Shown: in pieces, positions 24,355 through 37,260 of the stretch
Layout: the number at the start of each line of letters is the position of its first letter
Position numbering within the stretch: the stretch's first letter is position 1
NCBI GenBank assembly: GCA_907163375.1
Contig: CAJQUW010002175.1
Coordinates: 62,001-126,000 of the forward strand
Source of the DNA: Prostheceraeus crozeri
Taxonomy: Eukaryota; Platyhelminthes; Polycladida; Euryleptidae
Length of the DNA stretch: 64,000 nt
Direction: 5' to 3'
Notes under the pieces: model-generated
What the model was told of the DNA's origin: nothing
Database searches by the model: none
Seen by the model: the letters and a program-made list of their open reading frames with translations, nothing else
Made by a program: the position numbers and the translations under genes

Positions 24355-27300
24355 CAAGGGGCCGAAAAGGTGGATGACTTAACACCGGTTTCATCTTCTC
24401 AATTTCGATTTCGCTAAGTATCTTGCCTAAAACCTCAAAATGACCTTATCAAAGACTCTCTTACTTTTCATTTGCTGTGTCAAAGATCGCACATGTTCTA
24501 GAGAGGAATGTGGCAAATGTAATTGATGGAAGTCTCTTGGTACGTGCTGCTGCTCTCTTGATCAAAGTGGACTCTTCACCAATAGCTCAAGTCTGCGAAT
24601 GATGCATTACACTTCCTGTGGTCCATTTCGATAAAAAAACTATTGAAACTCTTTCTTACTCTCTCAGAAACTGATATGTTGAAGGGTGGATGTGCCTCTA
24701 GCTTCACACTTACTTATGCTTTGTACAGATTGCGCGAAACGAGACACTTCAACGAGGTTGACTGATTGCATCTACCAAGAGGATCTATCTCAAAGCACCA
24801 TTCGTGAGCTCTGTTATGGAAATCAGTGAATGTTACTTTGCCTCTTCCAACGGAACCCATTATCATTACGTGCGGATTGTCGCTTCTCTCCTTCAGATTC
24901 AGTGGCAGCGTCGTCCATGAAAAAGGTGCAAAGATCGCTTCAAAATGATAATCTGGAATTTTCATTTGTCTTTACATCAGCTAATTTTTGCCATCTTCCG
25001 CGTCAATTACTAGGCTTGAGAATCGCGAACTTATCTATTCGATTCCGTATTACAAAATTGACTACTTGAAATCCAAGATCGACAACCAGAGAAACGAGGA
25101 GAAAGGTTACAAAGAAAATCGGAAGAACTCATTACCCAAATTCCAAATAAGGACAAATTGAAAGCGATTGCTTCAATTCTGAAATCTAGTGGTCAAATAC
25201 TACACCAATTCTCGCATGCAGATTAATATCATGATATACTGCCCCACTGCAAGTGCATGTGCGGAGTTCCTTCTCTGTCAACAAAAAATTTTTGTTCGTT
25301 CAGCGCCAATCATTCGATGAGGACAAAAGATCCAATGATTTCGCAATTTTCCAATGCTTAATGCTGAGGACCGTCTGTAAGTTTGCTTCTTTCCGTTGAA
25401 CGTTTTTTGTACTTACGGGCGTGGATCCCGAGTCACCTTTTCTTGTCTAGAATCACCAATTCTAGGGAAATGAGGTATCTAAAAAATATCCTAATCAATT
25501 AAACGTTGCAACCATAAATTCCACTCCGCAGTGATCATATTATATGAACATGAGTATTAGTTAATGCTGCAGCATGTATAATAGAACATAAATTTAAGAT
25601 ATTGCGCAAATATCGTCATAGCGGAAAAACGGTAAAAACATCAGTGAACAAGAATTTCCAAAAGTTTCTAATACTTTCGACTTCATTTATTCATCAGAGT
25701 ATAAAAGAAGATTATCTGTTTATTAACTGCAATATTTCACAGACAACCTGTCTGCATCATCAAGCATTGTGGCAAAGGAAGTGACCTACGCTCTACTCAA
25801 CTGCTTCACACACCACAAAACTCGATAATCTAACTGCATGTAGGTAAAAGGAGTGCAGCGCGGACACTGCAAAATCAGTCTATCAGATTAAAAATGCACC
25901 TGCACAATGGACAATCAAAGTGACAGAAAATGAAGAAAACTGGTCGCAAAACACTGAAATTAAAACAAAAGACAAAAACATAGATAAAAAACGACGATGA
26001 CCGTATTTTTGCATTGTCCCCGCTGCAATCATTTTGCCTACATGCACATGTGGCTAGATTATCAATTAGTTTTGTTGTGAGTGTAGCAGTTGAGTAGAAC
26101 GCCGATCAGTTCCTTTGTCACAATGTCTGATGATGCAGAAAGGTTGTCTCTGAAATGTTGCAGTTAACATGTACATAAACAGATTGTCTGCAAATGTTTC
26201 TTCCAAAATTCTAACGTCTATGACGAGCTCTATGTTCATTCCAAATAAAGGCTTTTCTTCTCAACGATTTTCTCATATCATCTGCCATTGACTCAAGCAC
26301 CGGTCATAAGCTTTGAGGACCAAATTGACGACAACCTTTTCCTGCATGACCTATATTGCGCAACTATAAATGCACATTTTTAAAAGTCTATTTACTAGTC
26401 GACTAATTATTCAGAAAATTGTGAAATTCAACATTCATTTTAAGAGATCACATTGTACTGAAAATTGACCAAAACACCGTTACTACAAATAATTTCTCAC
26501 ATTTCATCAATGCAGATCAGTAAGAGATGGAGAGCAACCAAGAAAGATGAATGATTGATTGACTTCCTTAATTTTCAATTTCACCAGCAGATCGCAGTCA
26601 ATTAAAGCCAAAACTTTCTGCAACAAATCGTCCGTCCAGCAGAGTCATTCAATTCTGAGGAAATTTATTTTACTGACCAACTTTGATGCGACTACATCAA
26701 AGGAATAGATGTGCAATGTTTCGAATCTCGAAATTGAGAAGATATTTTCTAAGTCAGGTCAACAATCAAACAGATATTATACATGAACTTCCAATTTTTT
26801 TTTGAAGTTTTTGAATTCATAGCTACTTCGGTCAGCTTCATTGCAAAAAATATCAGTATTCATTCTCATTTCTAAGCAAACATTAAAATGATGTTAAATT
26901 AGAAATGCCAACGCACCATATACAGATTTTGTCAATAAACTGACATGCCTGAAGGTGTTAAGCATAGAAGCATCGGAGAACATAATTTTTCCAAGAAAAA
27001 ACAAAACCTAATTTACGCGGTATTAGAAAAACCATGTGTTCTAATCAAGTTGTCATGCTAATTTGATGAAACTCAATGATAAAATCAACGTTTAAAAATC
27101 GACATCGTCGAAAATATTAAGAATTTGCGCAGTTTAACTTTGTGGCTCTACAGGAACCCATTTCTAAGAGGTCTTCCATTCTTTGTGACCCTTCTATAGT
27201 CTAACTCAATAACTTTATTACGATTGTACAGTTCATTCGATTCGTTAGAAAGACTAGGTTATATTAGACCTGCATTAAGAGAAAGTGTCAAATAAAAATA

Positions 27301-27889
27301 TCAATACTATCTCAAACGATCAAATATCAGTCAATCAGAAGCTACAAAAGATGGGTTCCAACAACACTTATCATAACAAAAAATAAAAATAAAATATCAT
27401 TTAAATATAGATAAAAAAATATAACATTTATAAAAAAGTTGAAGTTTAGATAGCAGGGTGACAAAACAAAACTTCAAATTCTAAAGAAGTCTTCTGCTTT
27501 TCGACGATTGCAAGTTATATGAATAGAACCCATCATGCATCTATGGGGTTTGAAATGGCAAATAAGTTATCAGAAAAGGAAAGACAGAAAACTAATTTTC
27601 ACACAACTCGATAGATAAAGATTGTAAATAATGAGCTCCCTTTGTTTGGCACAGATTCAGGACCTCGTGATACAAGCAAATTTGTTGATGTTGTGCTGTC
27701 AACTTGACGCAATATTCGGCAAGTCTATGCAGTAACCATGTTGAAATTGACGTAGAGAGATGGAAATTAGATGATGAATCGAATAAGAGAGAAATTTCGA
27801 TAAGACAAGGAAAAACTGAATGAATTTAACAAGAAATTATATGAAAAGCGCAAAATCCGTTCCCTTCTCATAAATTCTTGTTTTGTTAC
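24355..27889. other. LAMP intron DNA, no gene seen
   Basis: Low-complexity AT-rich intron. A - strand frame at 24714-24965 contains Cys residues and splice-like sites but does not fit the LAMP phases or domain, so it is not called. Confidence 0.45.
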
Positions 27890-28437
27890 TCACTTTCGTG
27901 AGCTCACTCCCATACTTACGAACAGAGACATCCCCTTCAGCAGCCGAGGTCATGTCTACTCCATGTGTGTGAGAAGTGTTCTGTTGTATGCAACCGAGAC
28001 ATGGCCAATCAACATCGAGGAGCAAAACCGATTGTGCCGTAATGATAACGCAATGGTGCGGTGGATCTGCTCCAAGCGCCTATCTGATCGAGTTCCTATG
28101 GATGAGCTAAGGTCTAGGCTTGGTATTCATCGACTTGAAGATAGTGTGCGCTGGAGAAGACTACGTTGGTACGGACATGTACAACGCATGGATGAAGCCG
28201 ACTGGCCTAAGAAAGTTCAGACCATCGAACTCTCTGGAAAGAATCCACGAGGCCGACCAAAGAAACATTGGCTTGACAACATCAAAGAAGATCTTCAAAA
28301 AGGGAATTTATCCTCCGTCGACCCTTCGGATCGGACGGTGTGGAGAAATGTCATCAAGCCAAATGACATTTGCGGACGTCCAACCCTTGCAACACGAGGA
28401 AAAGAAGACGGAAAACCGTGGAGTGAGTGAGTGAGTG
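27890..28437 (+). mobile_element. 5'-truncated LINE, reverse-transcriptase C-terminal tail
   Basis: The open frame contains ELTPILTNRDIPFSSRGHVY, then VRSVLLYATETWPI, RWICSKRLSDRVPMDELRSR, LRWYGHVQRMDEADWPKKV and GRPKKHWLDNIKEDL. These are the conserved post-RT motifs of animal non-LTR retrotransposons (thumb and C-terminal region). The 3' end runs into gagtgagtgagtgagtg, a short tandem tail. The frame is still open to its end, so this copy is fairly recent. It lies on the strand opposite to the LAMP gene. Confidence 0.85.
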
Positions 28438-28639
28438 TTTTCTAATTTCTTACTTATCCAGTCATTTATTTCAAAACCTGAATCGTTCCTGAATCAAAAT
28501 CTGAACCTGAACCTTCAATTGACCTAACTATTAAATATGGCTGTCTTAATGTGTCAAAATGAACACCTGTAACATCGAAAGTTAATTATCTCTGATGTTT
28601 GCATCACACTCATGGTATTCGAACGATCGCTTTTTTTAC

Positions 28640-30430
28640 TATTTTGACCTAATATGATCGGTGCTTCCAGCATCATGACAGATAATCGATCGATCGATAT
28701 TTTAGTTCGTCATCGATCGAGCGATCAGTCTTCTTTGTCTTCTCTGCGACTTTCCATCTAAGGGGGTCCGTTCTCATCCTCTTTCAATCTGAGGGGTCCC
28801 TAACATGTCTTCTTTACGTATAGTCACTTTCATAGTTTTCCACCCGACAAGAAGTTTATTTCAATGACATGATAAAAGATTTCAGACTGAAAAAATTTCA
28901 TTTCTTTACATAAATGAAGGACAAGACAAACACAACTTCCTAGCTTTTTCATTTCCTCCTGAAAAATCTCATTATGGCCATACCCATACCCCCTCACCCA
29001 CTATTTTTCTCATCGAAATTCGTCGATTCACGTGAGTTACCAAATTCATCGCCGAAAAACCGGAAATCCGTCAAAAATCGAAAGAATCAAATGCCTGTTT
29101 TTGTGATAGAGCGGAAAAAATTGAATAAGATCGGTCTTAGTCTGTCGGTGCGGCTAAAGATTAATTTTGTGTTTCTCGTCAATCTTGTCTGCGTCAGCTT
29201 CAATTCCCGAAACCGTATATTCAAGGTAAATTTTTAAAGTTCTTTACTAATTTCTTTCTGTCTTACTTTCAGGTCAAGATCTGCGTGTACTTTTTTTATG
29301 ATCATTACATTATGTTACATCAGTAAGAACTATATTGTAAAGAAATAATTATGCGCATGTAGGCAATTGCATGTACAGAACCTAGAGAGAAGGGATACCG
29401 TGGTTCACTTTCTAGATATCCTTACTTGATTCAATGTAATAGAACAACTGAATACCAGCATATGTAATCCAGTGCAATGGAGAATTTTTTTCATTCATTG
29501 GCCTACTCCATTCTGCGCGAAAGTCTTGGCTTTTGTGAAGACTCAGTTACGAGATTTTTTGACAGATCGCTCTTTATGACTTGCGACTGCTTCATCTTCA
29601 GTTTGGAACAGAGACACATGAAGACATTACTCTCCCACGTAAGGAGGCTGAGCCACGTAGCACCCATGCTCCATCATCAAGTGCTGATATTCCGGTGGAT
29701 GTTGGCAAGATAGAGCGTCACAGTCACAAGTTGATCATTTTTCTAATTTCCAAAAGACCATGGGTAGAGTAATCGGATGATGGGGTTGGACGACTCTCGG
29801 AGGAATCTAGGAATGTTCAAAGATCCGAGGGCATGGTGTGAATTGAAAGCGCATATTTGCCCTTCCATCCTTCCACTTGACATAAAAGCATTAACAATAG
29901 GCTACCACCTACACGTACATCTGCTTCCGTGGAGCGATTATTCTCCACAGTTTTTGTAATCCCGGCTGCGATCGCGCATCAAGCTTGATCAGCTCCAGCG
30001 CTCCCTATTTGTGTTGCGCAATGAGCTCCTGCTAAACGATTGATTTGACATTTGACATTATGCATTTCGCGCAATCGCTGTTTGTATGAGCAACCTATAA
30101 TTTGTTTAACTTTTATACTATAAACTACAAAGGAATTCATTTCAATTTTCACAATTTGATGAATCGAACGATCTGACGAGAACTGTAACTCCTTCAGTAT
30201 GGATATTTTACAGATATGCTACAGACTTTTATGTAGTTGGACAGAATATAGCAAAACAGACTACTCAGTTAGACGGCTGCCTGCATCTTACCGGTTTCCA
30301 AGGTTGCGAACGTATTAAGAACGGCGAAAAACTTTTTTCCACCTCAGCAAATTCTGTTGAACGATGTGATCGACTGATCATTGAAAAATGAAGCATGATC
30401 GAAGTATCGATCGATCGAATGAAATCGCAT
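28640..30430 (+). mobile_element. Decayed hAT element, probable extent
   Basis: atcgatcgatcgatat at about 28687 and the inverted tatcgatcgatcgaat at about 30404 may be its ends, with cgatcag near both. The interior holds a hAT dimerisation-domain fragment (29890-30060) and a Ser-rich peptide (STHAPSSSADIPVD) typical of hAT proteins. Ends are approximate and no target duplication was found. Confidence 0.5.
29890..30060 (+). pseudogene. hAT transposase C-terminal dimerisation fragment
   Basis: One frame reads TSASVERLFSTVFVIPAAIA and stops shortly after; the adjoining frame continues KLDQLQRSLFVLRNELL. Together these are the ends of the hATC domain (S..VERLFS...RR..L......LLF...N). A frameshift lies between them near 29.97 kb. 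Earlier parts of the transposase are too eroded to place. Confidence 0.7.
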
Positions 30431-30774
30431 CTTTAGAATTCCCTGATTACACTACTTATATTTGCTGAGAGCAATTCCGCTTCTTGAAACATTTAAACCG
30501 CCTCCCGAAAAATTGAATAGACAGTAGGATTACTGGTTCACATGTACTTGATCTGCTCCCACTGTCAATAAAAAGTTCATTGAATCTCATTCAGAAAAAT
30601 ATAGAAATCGGTAACTGTTCTAATTCGCTGATGTGGGTAAGTTCATGAACATTTCTACATCAAAGATCATTGATTCTCAAATTTATCTACACACCGGCGA
30701 AGAATGCTCAATTAAGTCGGCAGTTAATATGTTATCAATGCCAATATCTTTTAGTTTGCGAAAGTGACTAAGCT

Positions 30775-31142
30775 TGTGTGGCAAGAATCGATCAAAGAAA
30801 ACACAATGCAAATCCAATGTGAAGCAGACTGAATTTTTGGCATGAAATGTCATCATGTAATGATATTCATGGACCTTTGTCTATAAAGCTAAACACATTT
30901 ACATCGGCAAACGTAGCATTTTGATTAGCTTTTGGTCACATTTAAACACATTCTCGTATGCATAATCGATCAAGAGCATGATAATAACACATACACATGA
31001 TAGGAGATGCTCTACAACAAAAATCATGGCTGGAGACTTAGCATTTCTCATTTAGTCTGAGTTTCATCTGATGATTCAGTCTAATGATCTAAGTCTGATT
31101 TTCGGCCTAGTTCCCCACAGAAACTCGTGATGGCGGCCGGAC
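30775..31142. mobile_element. Diverged, partial copy of the 2915-3627 MITE
   Basis: Shared words include gatcaaagaaaacaca..caa followed by tccaatg, and attttcggcct.gttccc.cagaaactc ending GCCGGAC next to TA (31143-31144). Only one outer end is clear. The divergence suggests an older insertion of the same family. Confidence 0.65.
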
Positions 31143-31164
31143 TATGCCTATCAGTCGCTGACGA

Positions 31165-31395
31165 ACGACTTAGCCGATATTGATGATTGCTAATCCAGTG
31201 CACCGGCGCTGTGGCAGTGTTCGCTCTGCATCCGGGAGACCTTGGTTCAAACCTCGTCGCGTCAAGCCTAAGACTTACAAAATAGGTCCACTCTGCATTC
31301 TTGCTAATCACTCACCACAAAGAGAATGAGACGGGGATAAATAACAACTCGGCCACATGGAAGAAAGGCTCTGCGCTTAATGTGCATCTGAATAT
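31165..31395 (+). repeat. tRNA-derived SINE fragment
   Basis: ggcgctgtggcagtgttcgc (A-box region) and ggttcaaacct (B box, 31244-31254) are spaced as in a Pol III promoter. The downstream block actcggccacatggaagaaa is of SINE-body type. It abuts the LINE fragment that follows. Confidence 0.6.
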
Positions 31396-31399
31396 AAAC

Positions 31400-32008
31400 A
31401 AGGTTTATAAACAAAGGGGGACGTTCTCGATAGCTCTTGAAAGTGCTGAGTCGGCAGTAGTGTCAAGAGTAAGATGTGGATGGTGTAAATTCCATGAACT
31501 GCAATCCTTCTTGACGTCCAAAGGGCCATCTTTGAGAACCAAGGGTGGCGTATATGGAGCCTGTGTGCGGCAAGTTATGCTTTATGGTTGCGAGTCACGG
31601 CCGTTGCTTTCATCCTATGAGAAGATGCTTGAGCGAGTGGAGATGAGAATGCTAAGATGGATGTGTGGTGTCAGACTATCGGACAGGAAATCGAATGACA
31701 GCATCAGAAAAAGAATGGGTCTTGAGAACATCACAGACGTCGCGAGAAGGCAAAGACTACGTTGGTTTGGCTGCGTGGTAAGAAGGGATGAGACATAGTG
31801 GATCAGAAAAGTTATGTGGATGTAAGTATATGTAAAAGAGGAGCAGGAAGACAAAAATAGACCTGGGAGCAAGTGGTGAAAGATGACCTCAAACGTGTTG
31901 GACGCCCGTGATCGACCAAAATGGAAGTCCATACTCAGGCAGCAAACGTCTAACCCAGCATCTTCTGGAAGAAAAGGTCGCAAAAAGGATGAGTGAGTGA
32001 GTGAGTTT
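31400..32008 (+). mobile_element. 5'-truncated LINE, second copy, older
   Basis: The frame to 31798 reads VRQVMLYGCESRPLLSSYEK, then RMLRWMCGVRLSDRKSNDSI and RRQRLRWFGCVVRRDET, the same non-LTR C-terminal motifs as the copy at 27.9 kb but from a different subfamily. After the stop at 31796-31798 the remaining motifs shift frame (for example WKSILRQQTSNP). It also ends in gagtgagtgagtgag. Frame decay shows it is older than the first copy. Confidence 0.85.
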
Positions 32009-34407
32009 ACATAGTTTTACAACTTTTTTTCCTTATTTTATATTTTTAAGGCGTTATTTTTTTTAAATAACTAATGTTTCATTCAGTTCTGGTCAGTCGG
32101 TGAGTGTGAATTGATGTTGAACTATTCTACTAGTTTTACTTTAATGGGCCTTCCGTTGATTATGAACAGCAGTACATGACTGCATTACGTACATGAGTTG
32201 CTGGGAGCGTTTTCCGTAACCCTGCTAGATTAGTGGAGTATGAAATTCTGTGATTTTCATGGAATTAGCGCTCGTGACACGATTTGCTCTCAGTCGAAAA
32301 AACAACTTCGCTTCACTGACAACAATGATTTTTCAAGATGTGAACCAGAGTTCTTCCCGACGTAGCATTATCGATCTCAACTCACAGCGTCGATTCCTTT
32401 TGCTTAAATCGATGCAGAATCTCCGAGTGGATGAATTTTCGAACCTGTCAGTAATCATTGAAGAAAACCATGTCCCTTTCTACTTTTATCAATGATACCG
32501 ATGAAATTCCTGAGGCTGACGATGAGCAAGACGAACAATTCGATGAATGACAAGGGAATTCTACATCCGTTACTAAAGCTCACGCGATAATTACACTGTG
32601 AGATGAATCATTAATATGTTTCAGCGAAATGGTTGAATATCAGTTTTATTCAAGCAGTGGCGTCGCGTGCTCCATGACCATAAGCCTGTGCTCCACAATA
32701 GATTCCTATTTCTAAAACAGACAACATGAATGCTAAGGCATTCAAATGATTAATTGAACACTGATCTTAATTTCAATGAATTTCAAATTTTAAATTGGCC
32801 TATACATGTTCAATTGTACATTTGCACTCAAATTGCGATATGTAACATAACAGATTGGAATGAAAGTACATGTGATAAGCCAAAACAGAGATTTCTAAAT
32901 GGAAACTAAATGAAGTCCATAGACTACCCTATCTTGACTTGCAACCAGACTTGTAAGTGGGCTGGGCCGGGCATGATAATTTGCAACCAACACGGGCCCG
33001 GGTGGGGCCTAAAAATTCATCACTTCAATTTAACCAACTTGCAACGATCCACTTAGTAATGGTTGCTTTTCTCAATACTGATGGTCATAGACGAGGGGTC
33101 AGAAAAGCATTTTCCATTTAGTAGTGTAAATTCAAGTCTGAATTCTGACGAATCAGGACATTTACTTCACTTCAAGCGTGCACGGTTAGTAACATTGAAA
33201 TCATGAAAGCAAATTGAGGAGCGAGTAGAAAATTCTTGGAATAAAATGAGTTCGTGAGACCAGTGTGAAAAACATTTCAATTTAACGAATGTTTTTGACG
33301 CTACATAATATACTGCCTGACATAAAAAATGCTCCGCTCAAATATATGAACTTTATTCCACTCACACTCATGAATTATATTTTAATTATTAATATTAATT
33401 ATTTATATAAGATTTTCTATATCAAGTGGATCGTTTTCAATGTCATAGAGTATAACTTAGAAGTTCACGTATGTTCTCTAATTCTGCTGAATTGCGCTTC
33501 CTTGACCTTGACCAGTCGCGTGAGACAAAGGGAGACGAATATCTCTGTCAATCTCCGGCTTGTTGATGTTTGACTTTTCTGAAGACCAGGAGGATGAGTA
33601 ATCCAATTCCAACTTACAAAAGCTTATAACAAAAAGCTTATGACAAAAATCCAGTTCAAAGTCACAAATTCTTAGATCAAAAGTCAGAAATTCATGAAAT
33701 TAATCATGATGGTGAAATAAATACACTGTTATCGAGGCATTGGTTCATTCTAAGCCCAATGTGACAGCCTTATTCTCTTGACAGCTTCATTACTGAGATT
33801 CTAAGTTGACTATTCGTCAATCGGCCCAGTTTGCCGATCATTCTAAACGTCAAATGACAATGAAAATGCGAAGATTATTGCTCATGACAATCAATTGTCT
33901 TATTCAAGAAAATGAGATCACTATATAACTAAACACTTTGTTGAGTTTATTACAGCCTGTCAAGGATGCTTGATCAATCCCTTGAGGTTACCTATCATAA
34001 CTTGAAACGAGTAGGATGTGTGATCACCTCCCCTAGAAGTCGTGTTAAGTGATGCCTGAAGGCAGTCTGTCATCAAGCACTGTCGCTATTCGGTGTCATC
34101 GTAGGAATATGTCACTCAGTTCAAACTTTGTCGTAACAAACTAGCCTATGACTGAGATCCGAAAGGCTCTAACATGTAAAGTGATGGCCGCTACTGCTGA
34201 AATATGATACGTAAGTGATCCTGTTGTTTGGTATCCAATAATCTAGATTCAAATCGTTTGTCCATTTAAAGCATATCTGATGAATTTCCGTCCAATGTCA
34301 CTTTTTGCTGGTTTACATTTTCATCGTCCGTCTAAAGGATCGCTGAACCCTTTCGCAGCAAACATTTGGTTGATTATAGCATGACTTTCAAAGAATAAAT
34401 TTCTTAC
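32009..34407. other. LAMP intron DNA, no gene seen
   Basis: AT-rich, no supported coding frame. A GC-rich patch near 32955-33010 (gggctgggccgggc and cgggcccgggtggggcc) looks like part of an old repeat but could not be classified. Confidence 0.45.
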
Positions 34408-34715
34408 CTCACTTCGGAACTTGAAGGTCAGACTAAGTTTTGAATTTGACCATTTAAGAATGAGAATAGGTTCTGGACCACATCTTCCATCAACTATCAC
34501 ATGTCGGGGCTCTGGTACTCCGATGTCTACACGACAGGTCCTATGTCCGCCCATCCTGTCGTCATGGTGTTTCCGTTTACAGGCGTACTCAACCGTTAAG
34601 TTGACTTTAAAGATGGCGCGAATGCAGTCCGTCCCATTATGTGAAACACGAAAGATGGAATTTGTTTCTGGGGTTTGAGTGGTCCCTGTCAGGATCGGTT
34701 GAGTAGGCGTAGAAC
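34408..34715 (-). CDS. LAMP-family glycoprotein, exon with hinge and first half of the luminal domain
   Basis: 308 bases between a TTTTTTTCCAG acceptor and an AGTGAG|GTAAGA donor, entered in phase 1 and left in phase 0. It starts with a Thr/Pro-rich hinge (STPTQPILTGTTQTPETNS), then FRVSHNGTDCIRAIFKVNLT and VEYACKRKHHDD, later GRCGPEPILILKWSNSKLSL and TFKFRSE. LAMP domains begin with a strand ending NGTxCL, then QLN.TY, and continue SGSC......L.L; each is present in order. N-glycosylation sites NGT and NLT are seen. Extra Cys residues (YAC, RTC) are unusual. The signal peptide and any first LAMP domain lie upstream and were not found. Confidence 0.9.
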
Positions 34716-36440
34716 CTGGAAAAAAAGTTGATGCAGATGGTGTTCCGATACGAAGGAGTGAAATGACACGGATATGTTTACACTCGGTTGCATTGGATTC
34801 TTCTTGCTTGTTTATTCATGAGGTTTATAAACTGAAATTATTTGACAATTTTGAAGAATGGAACGGATGAAATAACAGTAGCGATCATATTCACTGACAC
34901 AATCCCTCTTGTTCTAATGATTGAACCAGCCGGTCGACTGGTCAAATCGCAATTCAGAAACATGCTCATATATCCACAGTACCGTACTTCATCTGCGCGC
35001 AGCAACCCTAACTGATTCTCAAGAAACGTGTTAAGAAAAATACGTTAGCTCTGAATTGAGTACAGCTAGAGTTAGACAGTCAGGTGGATCCCATACATGT
35101 GCAAGTACATGTACATCGCAAATAGAAAGCAAGAATGTTTTCGAAAACACTCATCACTAAATAAAAACAAAAAGATCACGGAATCTTCTCTCTACCTACT
35201 CTCATCGAGATGTGAATACTAAATATAAGCTCCCTAAAAATAATATTATTTCCGTTCGTCAAGCGACGTTTCCTTCAGAACGAGACTTTTGACAGTCGCT
35301 CGACCAAGATTTCTTTTTTTGGAAGACACAATAGCACCACCAGTGCTGAAATGTTGTCCGTTCTCAGCAGAGGATGCCGGCAACACAAATATCTTTCAAG
35401 CTAATTAACCTAAAATGAGAATCCTGACTGTATTCCCTCCCTAAAATTTAATGGATTTGTTGTTGCACTTGTGATAGTAACGGCAAGGTTAACTCAAACT
35501 GAGACTGGAGTTTTTTGAACAGTGAGAATCTCATCAGTCATCATCATACAAGTGATAAGAGATAGGATCTCAAGTCGAACAGATAAGAACCCTATCCTGA
35601 CACCGTACTTATTCAAAGTACAATTGACCGATCTTGACGGGCCTGGCGGCCGGCGACCGGTTCCACCACTGGAGATCAGACTAGGCCATGTTGCAAGAAA
35701 GTTATTCTGCTTTATATGTCAAATTATTTACATGCAAAATTGCACCAACCATAGGATCAGACATTAATAAGAGATGTACCCTTTACCACTTTAAGTCTCC
35801 TTTCTTTGCATTGATGCAATAACTTGAAATTTGAGTTTTGCATGTTATTTTGACCTTCTTTCCGATGAAGAATTACCAATTGCCGGATATCTTTGGTCAT
35901 CGACAAAGGCTCTTGAAATAAAGACAGTGGCAATCATATTTTACAAATTTGTCATATTCTTGAAATTTTTCGTTGCATCCTTTGTTGAACGATACCGTGG
36001 GATATATTTCTTTAATATTGAACTGTCACAATAAACTGAAGATTTCTTCGCAGGTTTCGCTAATTGATGTCATGAGTAGGTTGGCCCACTACATGAATCC
36101 CTTTCTAGCTGAAAAAACACAGCTTAGAAGAGTTAAGTGCAAATTAAACCACAAATCGCACTTTCGAAATGATCGAAATGACGCGCCTAGAACCGATGCT
36201 AGCGATGCATTAGATTCCTGATTTTGCTGGAAACCGGTACATGTGACATTTGACCAGAATACTGCAAAGTAGTCAATATTTTTAAAGTACAACGATGCGA
36301 CTCCATTTTCACAATTTTGAAAATCAACTTCGGCGTTCTGATTCTGACGAATTTAATTTCGAATTGAAGCCGTCAACCAGACCAGAAACAAATTCAAATC
36401 ATAGAAATCTTACTCTCTGGTCGTCATTATGCTCTGTGCA
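34716..36440. other. LAMP upstream DNA with one hAT fragment
   Basis: Apart from the hAT fragment at 35255-35415 I see no gene. A less AT-rich patch at about 35630-35700 is unassigned. The missing 5' LAMP exons could lie here but no signal peptide frame was convincing. Confidence 0.4.
35255..35415 (-). pseudogene. hAT transposase C-terminal fragment
   Basis: The - strand reads FVLPASSAENGQHFSTGGAI then VSSKKRNLGRATVKSLVLKE. This matches the hATC pattern (PASSAxSERVFSxxGxIVSxxRxxL......LxxLK). ENGQHFS replaces the usual SERVFS, so it is decayed. No ends were found. Confidence 0.7.
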
Positions 36441-36999
36441 ACATTCCAGGCTTGCCAACTCACACGGTTTACCCGTGTGTACACACGGTTTGGCCCTGCT
36501 GCACACGGTCAGACGAGTGATACCAAAAATACACACGGCAACTCCCCTTTACTTAAATTACACACGAAATTGTCATTAATTTTATGATAATCAGAAATAC
36601 TAAGCCAAGATTGGATATTCAATTTCTTTAAATAAACTATTCATATTATTTTTGAATTTATTTCCAATATTGGCAGAATTTTTAGATTTTACACGCCATA
36701 TTGGATTTTGCTATTAAAAAGTAGGGGAACACGGGGCATAGCGGATCACCTAAGGTTTAAGCCCATCTACCAACCAAACTAGTCATATTAGAGTAACATA
36801 TTTAGGTCTAAAACAGAGCCCAGAGACCACAGATTCGTAAAAAAGTGTTGATCGGCAGAGATATCAAATATATTTATCACCACAGACAAAAATGTAAAAT
36901 TACAAATTGATCCACTATGCCCCACCACCCCGGGGCAAAGTGGATCAGATAAGTTGATCGAAAAAGATAAGCTTTTCCGAGTAAAATATCTCAATCATA

Positions 37000-37260
37000 T
37001 CAGCAGAAGTTACAGACAAAGTACTCATTCGTGTTCTCGTATCCTGTGCACAGCATGTGAGCCCACTGCTCACACTTCTTGCACTGAATCCACACTTCTC
37101 GATCCCGCGATTCGGACCACGGTTCGTCGCAGTACAAGCACAGACAATCCTCCTGTGGCAACTTCTCCTCCGCATTCTTGTGGACAGCACGCTTCTGTCG
37201 TTTCATTCCCCTCTTCAAGCGAACCTCCTCTCCTCCAGCAACGGTCGAGCATTGATCTAT
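37000..37260 (-). CDS. pogo-type transposase, terminal PHD-finger exon
   Basis: An acceptor TTTTTCATAG precedes the exon. After a short linker (DQCSTVAGGEEVRLK) and a basic patch (KRQKRAVHKN) it reads CLCLYCDEPWSESRDREVWI then QCKKCEQWAHMLCTGYE and FVCNFC. The C4HC3 spacing is a PHD finger; many invertebrate pogo-type transposases end in one. A preceding mini-exon at about 37383-37430 encodes a related DQCPTDAGVNQTRMEK and is flanked by its own GT/AG signals, so the linker appears to have been exon-duplicated. Confidence 0.75.
   Translation of the reverse strand: MDQCSTVAGGEEVRLKRGMKRQKRAVHKNAEEKLPQEDCLCLYCDEPWSESRDREVWIQCKKCEQWAHMLCTGYENTNEYFVCNFC

Noticed and set aside
24714-24965. - strand frame with Cys residues as a LAMP exon
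   Set aside because: It does not fit the phase 0 entry of the exon at 22302 and lacks LAMP motifs; the 34.4 kb exon fills that place exactly.
28680-28730. gatcgatcgatc runs as a CRISPR or regulatory array
   Set aside because: No spacer-repeat structure; the matching run at 30.4 kb is inverted and fits a decayed transposon end.
37000-37218. PHD finger as an exon of a host chromatin gene
   Set aside because: It lies inside the pogo terminal repeats, on the transposase strand, and pogo-type transposases are known to end in such fingers.
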